In this document: positions 1 to 10,802 of the stretch, in pieces | How positions within the stretch are numbered: position 1 is the stretch's first letter | How the letters are laid out: every line of letters starts with the position of its first letter | Origin: Sinohyriopsis cumingii | Taxonomy: Eukaryota > Mollusca > Bivalvia > Unionida > Unionidae | NCBI GenBank assembly: GCA_028554795.2 | Contig: CM068831.1 | Span: 64,384,982-64,448,981, forward strand | Direction of reading: 5' to 3' | Length of the DNA stretch: 64,000 nt | Position numbers and translations under genes: made by a program | Notes under the pieces: generated by a model | What the model was told of the DNA's origin: nothing | What the model saw: the letters and a program-made list of their open reading frames with translations, nothing else | The model's database searches: none

Positions 1-283
1 TAAATTGAATTTATTTTAATCTGGCTTGGTATTCTGCCTTCTCTACATTTGTTTATCTTAATCCCGATGGGGAAATATAGTTTTATAACACAAGATAATG
101 CAGGGATTCTACTTTTAAATTGAATTTATTTTAATCTGGCTTGGTATTCTGCCTTCTCTACATTTGTTTATCTTAACCCCGATGGGGAAATATAGTTTTA
201 TAACACAAGATAATGCAGGGATTCTACTTTTAAACTTAATTTATTTTAATCTGGCTTGGTATTCTGCCTTCTCTACATTTGCT
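1..283. repeat. 115-bp tandem repeat, about 2.5 copies
   Basis: Copies begin at 1, 116 and 231; the third is partial and stops near 283. The first two copies are nearly identical. Read on the minus strand, each unit holds the last dozen codons and stop codon of the presumed terminal IRF exon plus about 75 bp of downstream sequence. The window starts inside the array, so the total copy number is unknown. Confidence 0.9.
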
Positions 284-482
284 GACAGGGTGGTTGACCG
301 GCATGCTATTAGTGTCCATCCAGCATGTATATCAGACATGTATTTAACACCATTTTCAGGCACAAAATGACCAACTGGTATCTCCATTTTCCCAGCTGTA
401 ATAATCTGATATACTTCATAACTTAAAAAATGACTGTCTTTATAACTATCGTCGGCCAGTATTCGCTGAATGAAATCCTCAT
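241..482 (-). CDS. probable terminal exon of the IRF gene
   Basis: After a CTTCATCTTCAG acceptor (AG at 484-483) an open frame of about 80 codons begins DEDFIQRILADDSYKDSHFL, continues through SYEVYQIITAGKMEIPVGHF and ends at TAA 243-241. It looks like genuine protein and not random translation, but I cannot match it to the IRF association domain. It needs a phase-1 donor upstream, which exon 2316-2386 does not provide. The stop codon lies in the partial third copy of the 115-bp repeat. It could also belong to an unrelated minus-strand gene. Confidence 0.45.
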
Positions 483-3400
483 CTGAAGATGAAGCGTACT
501 AGGATTAGACATACTGTCTTTTCTAGGTAGTCCGTATTTTAAACACATATTGGCAAAACTTTATTGATGCAAGTTCATACTACCACATAATGCTTGTTCC
601 AGAACACAATGTGCCACTCAAATTTAATTAAATAACCATGTCGTGTGGCTAGCAATGCAGTAGTGAGTTCCAGGTCAAATTTCATCTTTATGCTGTAGTT
701 TCATATCATCTGTCAACAAATTAAAAACACAGAGAATGTTCTACTCGCAATTTCTAGAAAATAAATCATCTTCCTATTGATTTAGTTCAGGTCTGGTTAA
801 ATGTAATGGTATTCAAGTATGATAGTTCAGCTAGTAAGTGGATATAAAAAATGGGATAGCACGGGTCAGAAGACACTACTTTAGGCCGAACAAGCTGTTT
901 TAATAAACTGTTTACAATGGAATTGGACATGCAGGGGCAGGGGGATATTACAAATTACCTTTGTCACTTGGTGTTAATTTGTAGAAGGCAAGTGAGTGTT
1001 GTCATATCCTTTCATTTAAACAAACAAAAATAGGTGCATGTGCCTGCAACAGCTGTCTAAAATTCTCAATTTAAAGAATAACAGGCAACAATGCAAACGA
1101 CTAATACAATTTTTGACGACTGCAGAAGATTAAATTAACTTGCATATGGCATCTTTTTGTATTGATTCTTCATCTCTTGTATCAATATGTGCATCGTTAC
1201 AGCAAAAGTATTCATGCATCAACATATCGATGAATTTTTTACCCCTAATTTAGAGTCTACAGTGTATCCCCTAGGGGTGCAAGACTGAGAGTCAAAAATC
1301 ACCTTGGTGTCAAAACTGAGGAGTCAGACTGAGTTAAAAACAAACTCTGGTATCAAAACTGGGGGTCAAATTAAAAATTCAGGGGTCTCTGAAGCGCAAA
1401 TGAGGGTAAAGAGAAACACTGGTCTATCACAAATTAACTTTTTGCTGCAATCAGTCAGCTCTGAACAGTGATTAAGAATATTCAGTGTAAAGGAAACATG
1501 TAAGTATTTATAATATTTAAGCAAAACAGATAGAAAGACAGAAGGCACAAGTCAGAAACTACAAAATATTGCACAGTTCTTCATACATATAGCACAATGC
1601 TTGGTTATAAGAGATGGCATATAAAATCCAAAAATGCCCTGAAATTTTCCAATAGGATTAATGGTGACATTTTTGTTCTACAATTGTAGGAGGACAAAAG
1701 CAACCTGCACAAGAGGGAGAGAGAGTTTAATATCTTAAACAGGAATTTCAAACATGCAACCCATGGGCCACGTGAGGCCTGTAAAGTTTTTTCTGTATCC
1801 TGCAATGACACCTGGAATTTGTAAAATAATAATGTAAATTTTTTTCTTCAATGATAAAACCCTCAGGTCAATGTACCAATCATTGTGTGGAACTCGTGGT
1901 GATCTGAATTTAATACCCCCGATCTAGGATATACATGTATTTTCTCTTATTTTGAAAATGGACATAATGCTGAAAAAATCCTGACTGGCATCCTGGAAAA
2001 AAGCTGAAATCTGGCAGGGACAAAACAGTTACTTGCTCAGGATTTTAAACAAAAAAAGAAAAAATCCAAACTTTTGTGCAATTTTATGAATATGTTGATT
2101 GAGGGAAGTAAACTGTCTAATTACCTTTCTAGGCCTACCAGCCAGCTAGATCAAAAACCTTGGTATAAAATTCAATCTTTCTAAACTTTAAAATCAAAAA
2201 GTGTATTCCCTCCTCGCCTTAAATTTATCTTGCAACAAAAACCAGGACCTTCAAGAAAAGGAACTTGTGATGTTTTTTCTGATGAATAAAATAAGAATGT
2301 TTAATAGCTATGTACCTCCTCTGATGTTTTATCTCCATCTGAACCAGCATTTGATGCGTCATCTATGTTTTTGCTTTCAAGAACTTCTGAAGAAGAAAAA
2401 AAAACAGAACAGATACAGAAAAACCAATGAACAGATACATTAAATTGAATGAACAGATACAGTAAAATTAATGAATAGATATAGTAAAATCAATGAACAA
2501 TACAGCATAATTAATGAATAGATATAGTAAAATCAATGAACAGATACAGAAAAACCAATGAACAGATACATTAAATTGAATGAACAGATACAGTAAAATT
2601 AATGGTACATTCAAACTTATTATAGAGATATTGGACCTTTAATAAACTTAATTAGAATGGATTATACCTGTATTTTCTTCTCACGATACATACCTAACAA
2701 ACTACTGCAAAATATTTTACCATAAATACATGTTCTTGCTTATCAGGATCAAGTGCAAACTGTATCTAGATCCCAATTAACTGTAGCATAATAGGCTGAC
2801 AGATCTGGATCTATGCAGTTTGTTGGGAAAAAGAAGCAGAACAAAGAACACAGACCTTGACCTACTGGTGCATTGTTTTTAATAGCAGATCATGGTCTAT
2901 GATGTTTTAAGTCAGACTGAACTTGCAAGTCAGTATGTAGGGTACTCATTCAAATTTATCATGATACATGTATTGTTAGTCAAATAATGGCGTATAGTCA
3001 ATGGTGTGTATCAAATTTTAACAATAAATATGCAACATCACCTTAAAAAAGTTTGTAAACTTAAGTCCTGTAATAAATACCAAAGTAATACTCATGAAAT
3101 TTTTAATAATTTAATATTATAATTTGCTATTTTCTGCAAGCAGCTTATGGTATCAAATTTGCAATCATTTTTTTATAATTTCACATCTACCATATATACT
3201 CAAATATAAGCTACGTCCAACTGCACACAAACACAGACCCTTGTTTGACGTCTGATAATATGCCCAACAGATTGGGGTCTATGTTGTTCGCTCTACTGAT
3301 TACTCCTTAAAGAAAAGCAGTGGAGACCTAAATCTGATGGAACATTATCCATTGGCAGGTGGACCCAACTTCAATATGAGTATATATGGTAATTAATAAC

Positions 3401-6400
3401 AACAATCACATCCACCGTGTAGTTCTCAAAAAAACAGAATATCTACCTTTCTTTTGCTTTCGTTCTTTGACAAATGCTTTGGCATCCTTTCCAAACTTAG
3501 ACTCTTTCTCATCTAGGAATCTGTACACCTTAAAGGCATTGTTTCCTTTCTTCACTCCCTGCTCCTTCAATTCTGTTACATCTGGGAGACTGTTCAGAGC
3601 ACAGCGAAAATTGGCCTTCCAGCGCTTGTGATCGCTATCATAGTGTCGACCTGCATCCAAAGTAGGAGCACATTAATGACCAGACATGGTGGGTAGAGTT
3701 CATTTAAATTAGTGAATTACGAGTAATCTTACTCTTAACCCATAGTCATCAAACCATCTGTGCAAAAAAGACAAAAGCTGCAACACTAAAATTAATATTT
3801 AGATTCCCTTAATACATGTATCATTGAAGTTTATTATACATGTCAGGATAAAAGAATGCAAAGTTACAGAAGAACACAAGTTTTGAAACTTTAGTACGAG
3901 TTCAAATTTAATGCTCAAAAGTCTTTAGTGACTAAGGGACCAGGTTTTCCTCATTAGACTATAGTGACTAAGGGACCAGGTTTTCCTCATTGGACTTTAG
4001 TGACTAAGGGACCAGGTTTTCCTCATTAGACTTTAGTGACTAAGGGACCAGGTTTTTCTCATTGGACCTGAGTGACTAAGGGACCAGGTTTTCCTCATTA
4101 AGGATACAAGTACTTTTTAAACAAAAACAAAACTTGAAAGCTCAATTGGCATACACTGCAACTGCATAAAATTCATAAGACTAACACTGTACAGTTTGAA
4201 TAAAGGAGAAATCATGCTGCACTGTAAACCAGATTCCTCTCACTGTATACCAGATTCCTCTAACTCAGATTTATGTTTTATGGCAAGCTTTCTCACATAC
4301 CCACATTGGCCGAATCTGAGACTCAAACCCACACAGACAGAGGTGAGATGGCAGCGATCTGTAACAGAGAGCACTTTAGACCACTCGGGGCCGCCATTTT
4401 AGAGAGAAGAGGGAGCTAAACAGGGTCGTGTTAATGTGGGGTTTTACAGTATTTGACTTTTTTCCAGAGAAGGACTCATTGGCACATATACATGTATTCA
4501 TGTCTAATGTATATGATGAACAGAGTATCAACACTGTTTATTTTCATGCCATCATGGCATGCAGTTCATCCATAATGCATGTAATTCCATTGAAAATTGC
4601 ACGCTGATTTATAATATTCAATAATTTTGTCCCAGGTCATTGTGTCTGAATTCAACATCTAATATACAGCATGAACAGAGTATTAACACTGTTTACCTGC
4701 TGTCAGATATCGTACCACTGAGGCTGGCAATTAATCCAAAATACACATAATTCCATTGCAAAAACTGCATAAATACATAAACTATTCAATAATTTTGTCA
4801 CACATCACTATGTGTCTGAATTCAATGGAAAAAATTAATTCAATAATTTTGTCACACATCACTATGTGTCTGAATTCAATGGAAAAAATTCACAGCAAAA
4901 TTAGGTTAATAAGAAAGACAAAGCACATGTACGGTTCATTACGTTCCAGGGTCTATAAACAATGTCTGTACAAATTTCATACTGCTAACATTTTCTCATA
5001 TGTGTTTCCATGCACATTTATCCACTGCAAATTTATAATAATTAACGCTTGTATGCCTATTCATTTGAATGACTACAGCAAGAATAATTAACAATCAACA
5101 CATACTTTCCGTGTGCATATAACTTTTACTTCAGATTTTTTGAATACTGAAAGAAACATGTGAAAACTACTATACTAATCATTGCACAAAGTGCAGAGAA
5201 CAATCGTGTTTGTGAACTTGCTTTTCCATAATGGTAAAATATTTTTATGAAAAATAGGAAATTAATAACAAGTTCATAAACAAACACCATACCCATGTCA
5301 AACCAGAGAACTAAGTGCAGTAGGCCTTCAATGGTCATGAGTCACTTTTATAAAAAAATTAAGCTGAACGCACGTACAAATTCATACTCTTTAAATTTCC
5401 AGCTAATAAAACAGACATTATTTACTGGTCAACTGATGCACTAACAGCATCACCAAGCCCAGCAATTTGGCAGCTTTCGTTTATTGATGTTTATTAAAAT
5501 ATGCGAGTCTTTAATCAACCACCACATTGTCTGCTGCTTGGTTGTGTATGCAGTTAAAGAAGAAACATATGTTGGCTATTGTTTGAGTAACGATTGTATA
5601 CAGAATTAATTGAAGACAATCACAAAGACGACTTACTGGCTTTATTCATGGATCAGTAATAAGCAATGTTTCCAATAATGTTTATTTTGGCATAACACTT
5701 CAAGAATCTGTTAAATTTCAGAAGCTACGCCACAATCATATTATATTAAAATTCATACGCTAACCCCTCCTCAAAATGATAATAAAAGTTTTAGACACCA
5801 TTTCTTGTACTAAAAGCAAAACATTTTTTCCCGGTATGAGAAAAATACATGTACATTATTTAAATTTTCAGGAAATATGCCATGATCGTATTGTATACGC
5901 ATTCATATGTGAACTCTTCCCCAAAATGATAATAAACGTTTTACACACTATTTCTCATATAAAAATGATAATAAATTTGTTATACAATATTTCATGTATC
6001 TGACCCAAAAAATATTTTTTCATGTGCGAATGAATATATGAAATTTCGGGAGCCACACCACAACCGCATTATATCCGAATTCGCATTATAATGGGGTCGC
6101 ACTGTATGTCATTTATTTCCCAGTATCTATTTCTCATTGGTTTTATGCAAAACTTTATTATTAAGTTGAACAATCTGTTTTATATATTTATTATTAACAC
6201 ATTTTGTATATTTATAAAAATTATTATATTAATTAATATTATCATACAAAACTGTATTCATATGTGTATGTTTGGAATGAGATACATCCAGCCATACGAT
6301 TTTAAAAGAGCATGGCAAAAACTATAAACTGTAATTAATTTTAACTGATAGGAGTAACAAGATTAGAGTCTTGTAACTGCAAATTGGTAAAAATGCTAAA

Positions 6401-7908
6401 TAAACTACCACTAAATTTTTTATTTTATTTTCAGAAAGTATTGTATTAAATTGCAGTCAGAAAGATTTCTAATCCACTTTGAAACAACCTCTGTAACATG
6501 TACATAGGAACAAAAGCACAAGTGACTTCATATAATACTGTTCATCATAACTTCGCTGTTGCTGATAAAACATTACTGTAACTATTCATAGACAACACAC
6601 TGAAGCATTAAAGTCAATACATGACTGAACTAGATCCTTCTTTGCACTGGTATCAATGTGCATTGTGCAACGTGAATGATAGCTACTCAATTTCTAGCTT
6701 CATTACAACAATCCATTGATAAGATTGGAAACTTATTGTTTTATTATTTGCCTATGGTAGTAACAATATGCATTGGTAAAATAGTATTTGTTTCACTATC
6801 TTTTTCATATTCTGACAAAAATCAATGTTGTCCGAAAACAACCATGACTTTGCAGCATTTATTTTCAAATTCCATAACACAGTAATGTCCCATATGTTTC
6901 TGACCTACATGATTAAATAATTTCGCTAAATCTTCTATTAGATAATATCTAGACTTTATTTTGAATTTTCCTTAATCTATTTGCCCAATTATTTACGAAA
7001 ACTGACAATGTATTGTTATCAGCTCTTAGAAACTTCAAATATGACGGAAAATGCCAACACGGGGAGATTCAGATGTTTTACAAGTTCAATGCTCATTGTG
7101 TTTGGTTTAAAAATGTTTCTCATATATAAATTTGGTAGCAAAATAAGCTTGGAATATGTCGATTTTGATGATACATGATGCATTTTTTTTAAATTGCCTA
7201 ACTTTTCGTCAAGTCTGCATAAAGTTTGAGGGATTATTTCTTTGTGTAGGAATATCAGAGGAACGTGCTACAACCACTGACCAAATTGTTTACATCTTCT
7301 CTGATTGGACTGTAAATTTCATGAATATTCATGAAGTTTTAATAACCCGCATTTTGTAACAAAGAAGAGAGATGTCATGCAAATGCAGCATGATCAATGC
7401 TTATTTCCAATGATGCATGAAATCTGTTTCTTTCGACGATTATAACGTAATAATTCCATAAATATAGCATCAAATATCAAATGTGTTGCAATCAGATGAC
7501 ATGTATTGATGCTGCAATGAAAATTCTACACTTGGTCAACAGTTTCATCAGATTTCCAGGTAAACTGTCATCTTGTCTGTGTTACACTGTAGTTGCTACA
7601 TATACATGCAAATTCTGATAAAATTTAGAAACAATTTACCTGTATGAATGGCCCACTTTTCAAATAAACTCGTGTCTTTTGCCATATTAAAACACTGATT
7701 GGCTGCATGTTTCCATGAGATTCTGAAGATTTTGTCTCTCTTATTTTGCCAGCACAACCCAACAACATCATTTTTGTCAAGATGCTCAATTAGCCATGGT
7801 CTCATACGCTGACGTTCTACAGGGCGTATGAAGCGACGTGGTGGTTTGCGCACAACAATCCTTCCAGCATCTGCCTTGGAGGCAGCAATTTCCTTTGACA
7901 TTTTGGAC
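241..7908 (-). CDS. IRF: interferon regulatory factor (IRF) family transcription factor gene
   Basis: Spliced minus-strand gene. Exon 7640-7908 carries the ATG at 7901-7899, exon 3447-3650 completes the DNA-binding domain, exon 2316-2386 follows, and 241-482 is a probable terminal exon. The first three join in frame (87 codons plus 1 nt, then 68 codons, then 24) with GT-AG borders. The IRF tryptophan cluster is complete: RPW, LCW, ISWKHAA and EKWAIHTG in the first exon and WKANFRCALNS in the second, the last being the recognition helix that contacts GAAA-type DNA. The family acts in the nucleus and binds ISRE/IRF elements. The domain sits at the N-terminus, as usual, and looks closest to the IRF1/IRF2 type. 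Exon 3 ends in phase 0 but the terminal exon needs a phase-1 donor, so at least one exon in 483-2315 is missing from this model. An acceptor (AG at 7910-7909) just before the ATG implies an upstream noncoding exon not located here. Confidence 0.85.
483..2315 (-). other. presumed IRF intron sequence, missing exon expected
   Basis: No convincing exon was found. Splice phases demand at least one more coding exon here if 241-482 belongs to the gene. The stretch near 1750-1920, with phrases such as CCCATGGGCCACGTGAGGCC, looks like an old interspersed repeat and not coding sequence. Confidence 0.4.
2316..2386 (-). CDS. IRF: IRF exon: short acidic/serine-rich linker
   Basis: A 71-bp exon bounded by CTTCTTCAG|AAGTTC and GAGGAG|GTACAT. 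It completes the split codon of the previous exon and adds 24 codons rich in Asp, Ser and Glu. There is no domain match. It is supported only by perfect phase compatibility with the preceding exon and by good splice sites. Confidence 0.6.
2405..2604. repeat. ~21-bp minisatellite
   Basis: About nine imperfect copies of AATGAACAGATACAGTAAAAT, directly upstream (in gene sense) of the acceptor of IRF exon 2316-2386, inside the intron. Confidence 0.85.
3447..3650 (-). CDS. IRF: IRF exon: recognition helix and end of DNA-binding domain
   Basis: The acceptor is GATGCAG|GTCGAC and the donor AAGAAAG|GTAGAT; 204 bp, phase 1 at both ends. It encodes RHYDSDHKRWKANFRCALNS, then LPDVTELKEQGVKKGNNAFKVYR, then a Lys-rich tail. 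WKANFRCALNS is the IRF alpha-3 helix and KVYR ends the domain. The acidic/basic stretch after KVYR (LDEKESKFGKDAKAFVKERKQKK) lies beyond the domain and may act as a nuclear localisation signal; that last point is inference. Confidence 0.92.
3927..4101. repeat. 36-bp minisatellite, five copies
   Basis: Units start at 3927, 3963, 3999, 4035 and 4071 and begin AGTGACTAAGGGACCAGG. Units differ by a few substitutions. It lies in the large IRF intron, about 280 bp from the exon at 3447-3650. Confidence 0.92.
4283..4394 (-). mobile_element. tRNA-derived SINE fragment
   Basis: In reverse complement it matches the head of the SINE that is complete at 50144 and 60129: A-box region (CCGAGTGGTCTAAAG-like), the conserved GCTGCCATCTCACC-like stretch, and a B box inside GGGTTTGAGTCTCAG. 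The 3' half and AAC tail are absent. Confidence 0.75.
4395..7639 (-). other. large IRF intron, no other gene seen
   Basis: AT-rich sequence with a tandem doubling of a ~54-bp unit near 4790-4890 (it carries CACACATCACTATGTGTC) and loosely repeated stretches at 5735-6100 around CAAAATGATAATAAA. No coding signal was recognised on either strand. Confidence 0.6.
7640..7908 (-). CDS. IRF: IRF exon: start codon and first part of DNA-binding domain
   Basis: Reads MSKEIAASKADAGR, a basic stretch with KPPRRF, then RMRPWLIEHLDKNDVVGLCW and on to EKWAIHTG. Four of the five IRF tryptophans are here. The donor is CATACAG|GTAAAT, with exon end at 7640 in phase 1. The acceptor in front is TTTTAG at 7910-7909, seven bases before the ATG, so translation begins in the second or a later exon of the transcript. 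The gene's intron-exon layout in this domain, with a break right after HTG, matches the conserved IRF layout as I know it. Confidence 0.9.
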
Positions 7909-9471
7909 CTAAAAGTTTAAGATAATCAAACAATGGCATAAACGATATTTTTAACATTATAAAAAAAAATTGGTTTTCTTCGTCAGTATTTGCATCTTTT
8001 CTACAAAGCAAAATCTGACAGGATGCACATCAACATTGACAATACACACTGTAAAAGAGTTCTTGAGGGAAAGCATATCTGCATATTTACGCCAACAAAT
8101 TGACTATAAATGTATAAACACAATTTTTAATGCATTCAAATTATGCAAAACAATTTCAATTTGAATTTTAGTCCAAAGATTACAGCATACTTACCCTGCC
8201 ATAAGCAGACCATGTTTTATTATGGCACATTAAATCAATATAAACTATGCTAGCGCTGCAAATTCATGATGCTTCATGGATGTTTGAAATGACGGTACTT
8301 CATGACAGTGAGTACAATCAGTCAAACAGACCCATATAATCAAATGCACCCTAAATCAGTTTTGGCCATTTAAATGATATGATTAGCATCTTGATGATTA
8401 CAACTCAGTCTGTTCAGAAAATAGCCCACTGAATTTCTAAGAATGCTATTAGTTCCATATATGGGAGAAAAATATGCAATTCATTTAATTTTTATCAAGA
8501 TTTATGCATCAATATCATTTGCAAGCTTGTTCTCTCTGTCCCAACTATTAGGAATGTCCACTTGATTTTATCGCTCATGCTGTGTGGCACATTACTAAAT
8601 TTATCAAGATTACATATTGCTTTGACATAGCTTTCGGCCAATGAATTGTAAATAATGATAGATAGAAATCTCGGAAACGCTTAAATAGCATATTTTGACG
8701 TAAACTTTTGATCTGGGACGCAGAAAATCACCCATGCAGGAGTCCTCTGTACGTACTTTTTTGTGTGTGTAGCAAACAGGAAAGTTTAACGACACAGTAA
8801 ATACGTTCTAATCACTATGAAAAATGAAGAATTACTTTTTTTTATAGTTTGTTGCTGACTTTCTTTGAACAAAGGTCGTCGGTTTAAAAGGCTCCCTTTG
8901 AAGGACCAAACAAATACCAGTTTGTCATTGCTGCAGCAACATCAGATAAGTGTAGAACAGTGAGACATATTTTTTTTATTTGCTTAGTTTATATCAGTGC
9001 TTCAAAGGTAATCAGTTTTCTTTGAAGTTCCAGCAACTATTTTTTCTGCCATCTGGTATTTGTTTTTAAAACTGGTGGACTCGAGTCATTATTACGTTCC
9101 CACCTTCCAAGGCCAGATATCAGCATAAGCGGATTATGATATAACAATGCACTGTTTGGGTGGTTTGTCAATATGAAACAAGGATTTGTTTATGTAACAA
9201 TAGATTCAAGTGCATTTTTAATATCAAAGTTTGCGGCTTCTTGTTATGGTGCCTTTGAATTTCTCCACTCCACACCAAAGACTGTTTTTATCAGCCCAAA
9301 ATGGTGTTGCCAAAAAATATCGCCAGATGGTATATTTTGTCAACAATAAGGAAAACAGAATCTCAATTTGCTACATTGGCAAAGCCCAGCACGACCCCTG
9401 TTATTGATTTCATTTCCAATTGTAGCTATATAAATATTGCCTGCAAACTGAAAATCAACACACGTTGAGAC
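7909..9471. other. region upstream of IRF coding start, unassigned
   Basis: It should contain the IRF 5' untranslated exon(s) and promoter, because the coding exon is preceded by a splice acceptor. I cannot place a promoter from sequence alone and see no conserved protein. Confidence 0.5.
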
Positions 9472-10576
9472 TTGGACAAAATGGCATTTGCAAATTTGGA
9501 CATGTATTTTGGTGTTAATCGGAAAATTGATGACGATTTAAATGAGATTCAGATCTGTGCTAAAGTTGCTAGAACTGATAGCTCGGATGCGACACTATCC
9601 AAGTGTAAGAAAGTATGTGATGTCTGGCTTAGTATCTGGAACCAAAACTTTCCTTGGATTGACAAAATTCATTCTGATGGACAAACAAAGAGCTGCTTTG
9701 TATGCTATGCTTGAACATATGCTGCAAAGAGTGTTTCTGAGGCAAAGGGAATTTTTAATAAGGTAAAGTGTGTGACATTTGTGCATGTTTTTGGATTCTT
9801 TAAAGACGTTCTTGGAGTAGTAGGAAAGTTATCTCTAGTGTTTCAGCGAGACAATGTAGACATTGAGACTGAACATTATGGTGGCATCTACTCGATTGAA
9901 AATCACCCAGTTCAAAAACAAGAATGGGATAGAATTAGCCAAAGTGTATGATGAACTCGCAGTATCAAAGTCTTTATATCATGGGGTGAGGGTAAAAGAC
10001 AGAGAACAACTCAGATTGCAGTTTCAGATTAATGCAAACAACTATCTGGACAAACTTGTAGAAAACTTAGATGCGAGGTTTGATGAACAATCAATGAAAA
10101 ACCTTCAGCTTATGAACACTGCTGAACCAATACAAAGTAGAGTACCAAGAAATGCTAACAGTCTTGATGATCATGGTAAAAATGAACTATAGGAATTGAT
10201 CAATATTTATCGTGGTGAGGATGGAGTTATTGATGGTGAAAGAGCACAAGCTGATTTCTACCAAGTGAAGATAGTTTTAAAAATCATTGAACTGCACACT
10301 GACAGAAGCCTGTACAACTCTACTGCAACAGTACAGAGATGATTTCCTGACTTTGCAGTCCTAGCTGCAATTGTGTTGGTCTCACCAGTGACATCATTGG
10401 CATGTGAGAGAGTCTTTACTGTGCAGAACAAAATCAAGACGAAGAGAAGGTGCAGACTAAAACATCAGACTGTAACACAATTGATTCGAGTCAAAGAAGA
10501 GTGACCTAATGTGGAGGAATACGATCCAAAGCCAAGCATCAGAACATTTTGTGAAATGAGACATAGACGAAAGTAA
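9472..10576 (+). pseudogene. broken hAT-superfamily transposase
   Basis: The N-terminal piece (9472-9711) reads WLSIWNQNFPWIDKI followed by CFVC, the TTF/BED-like zinc-binding entry of ZNF862/C17orf113-type hAT proteins. The middle pieces (about 9800-10190) lie in two other frames, with KLSLVFQRDNVDIETE and a KVYDELAVSKS helix region. The C-terminal piece (about 10340-10576) reads FPDFAVLAAIVLVSP, ACERVFTVQNKIKTKRR and TVTQLIRVKEE, the hAT dimerisation domain. In-frame stops (for example near 10190, 10341 and 10503) and frame changes show it is inactive. The family cuts and pastes DNA with 8-bp target duplications. Much of the catalytic domain is missing, so this is an internally deleted relic. 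Confidence 0.85.
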
Positions 10577-10802
10577 ACAATATTGTAATTATGAATATGA
10601 TATTTGTACCTGATATCAATTTTAACTCATACTTTTTTAAAGAATAATAAATAATTACCAATAAATAAAACTAACACATTTTTGTGTCTGTATATTCCTG
10701 GCATCTGAAAGGACAATTTAGCATGCTTCTGGGAGGGGACTCCTATTTTTACCAAATTAGGAGTCCTGGACTCCTAGGTTTAAAATGCTAGCGAGATCTC
10801 TG
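9472..10802 (+). mobile_element. hAT transposon remnant including possible right terminus
   Basis: Downstream of the transposase relic the sequence ends ...GCTAGCGAGATCTCTG at 10802. In reverse complement this starts CAGAGATCTCGCTAGC, which fits the CAG-type start of hAT inverted termini. No matching left terminus or 8-bp duplicate of the following GATAAATC was found, so the left end is lost or undetected. Confidence 0.55.

Noticed and set aside
1750..1920. Possible IRF exon on the minus strand
   Set aside because: One frame is open for 15 codons with an acceptor, but it ends in phase 2, which fits neither neighbour, and the sequence resembles an interspersed repeat.
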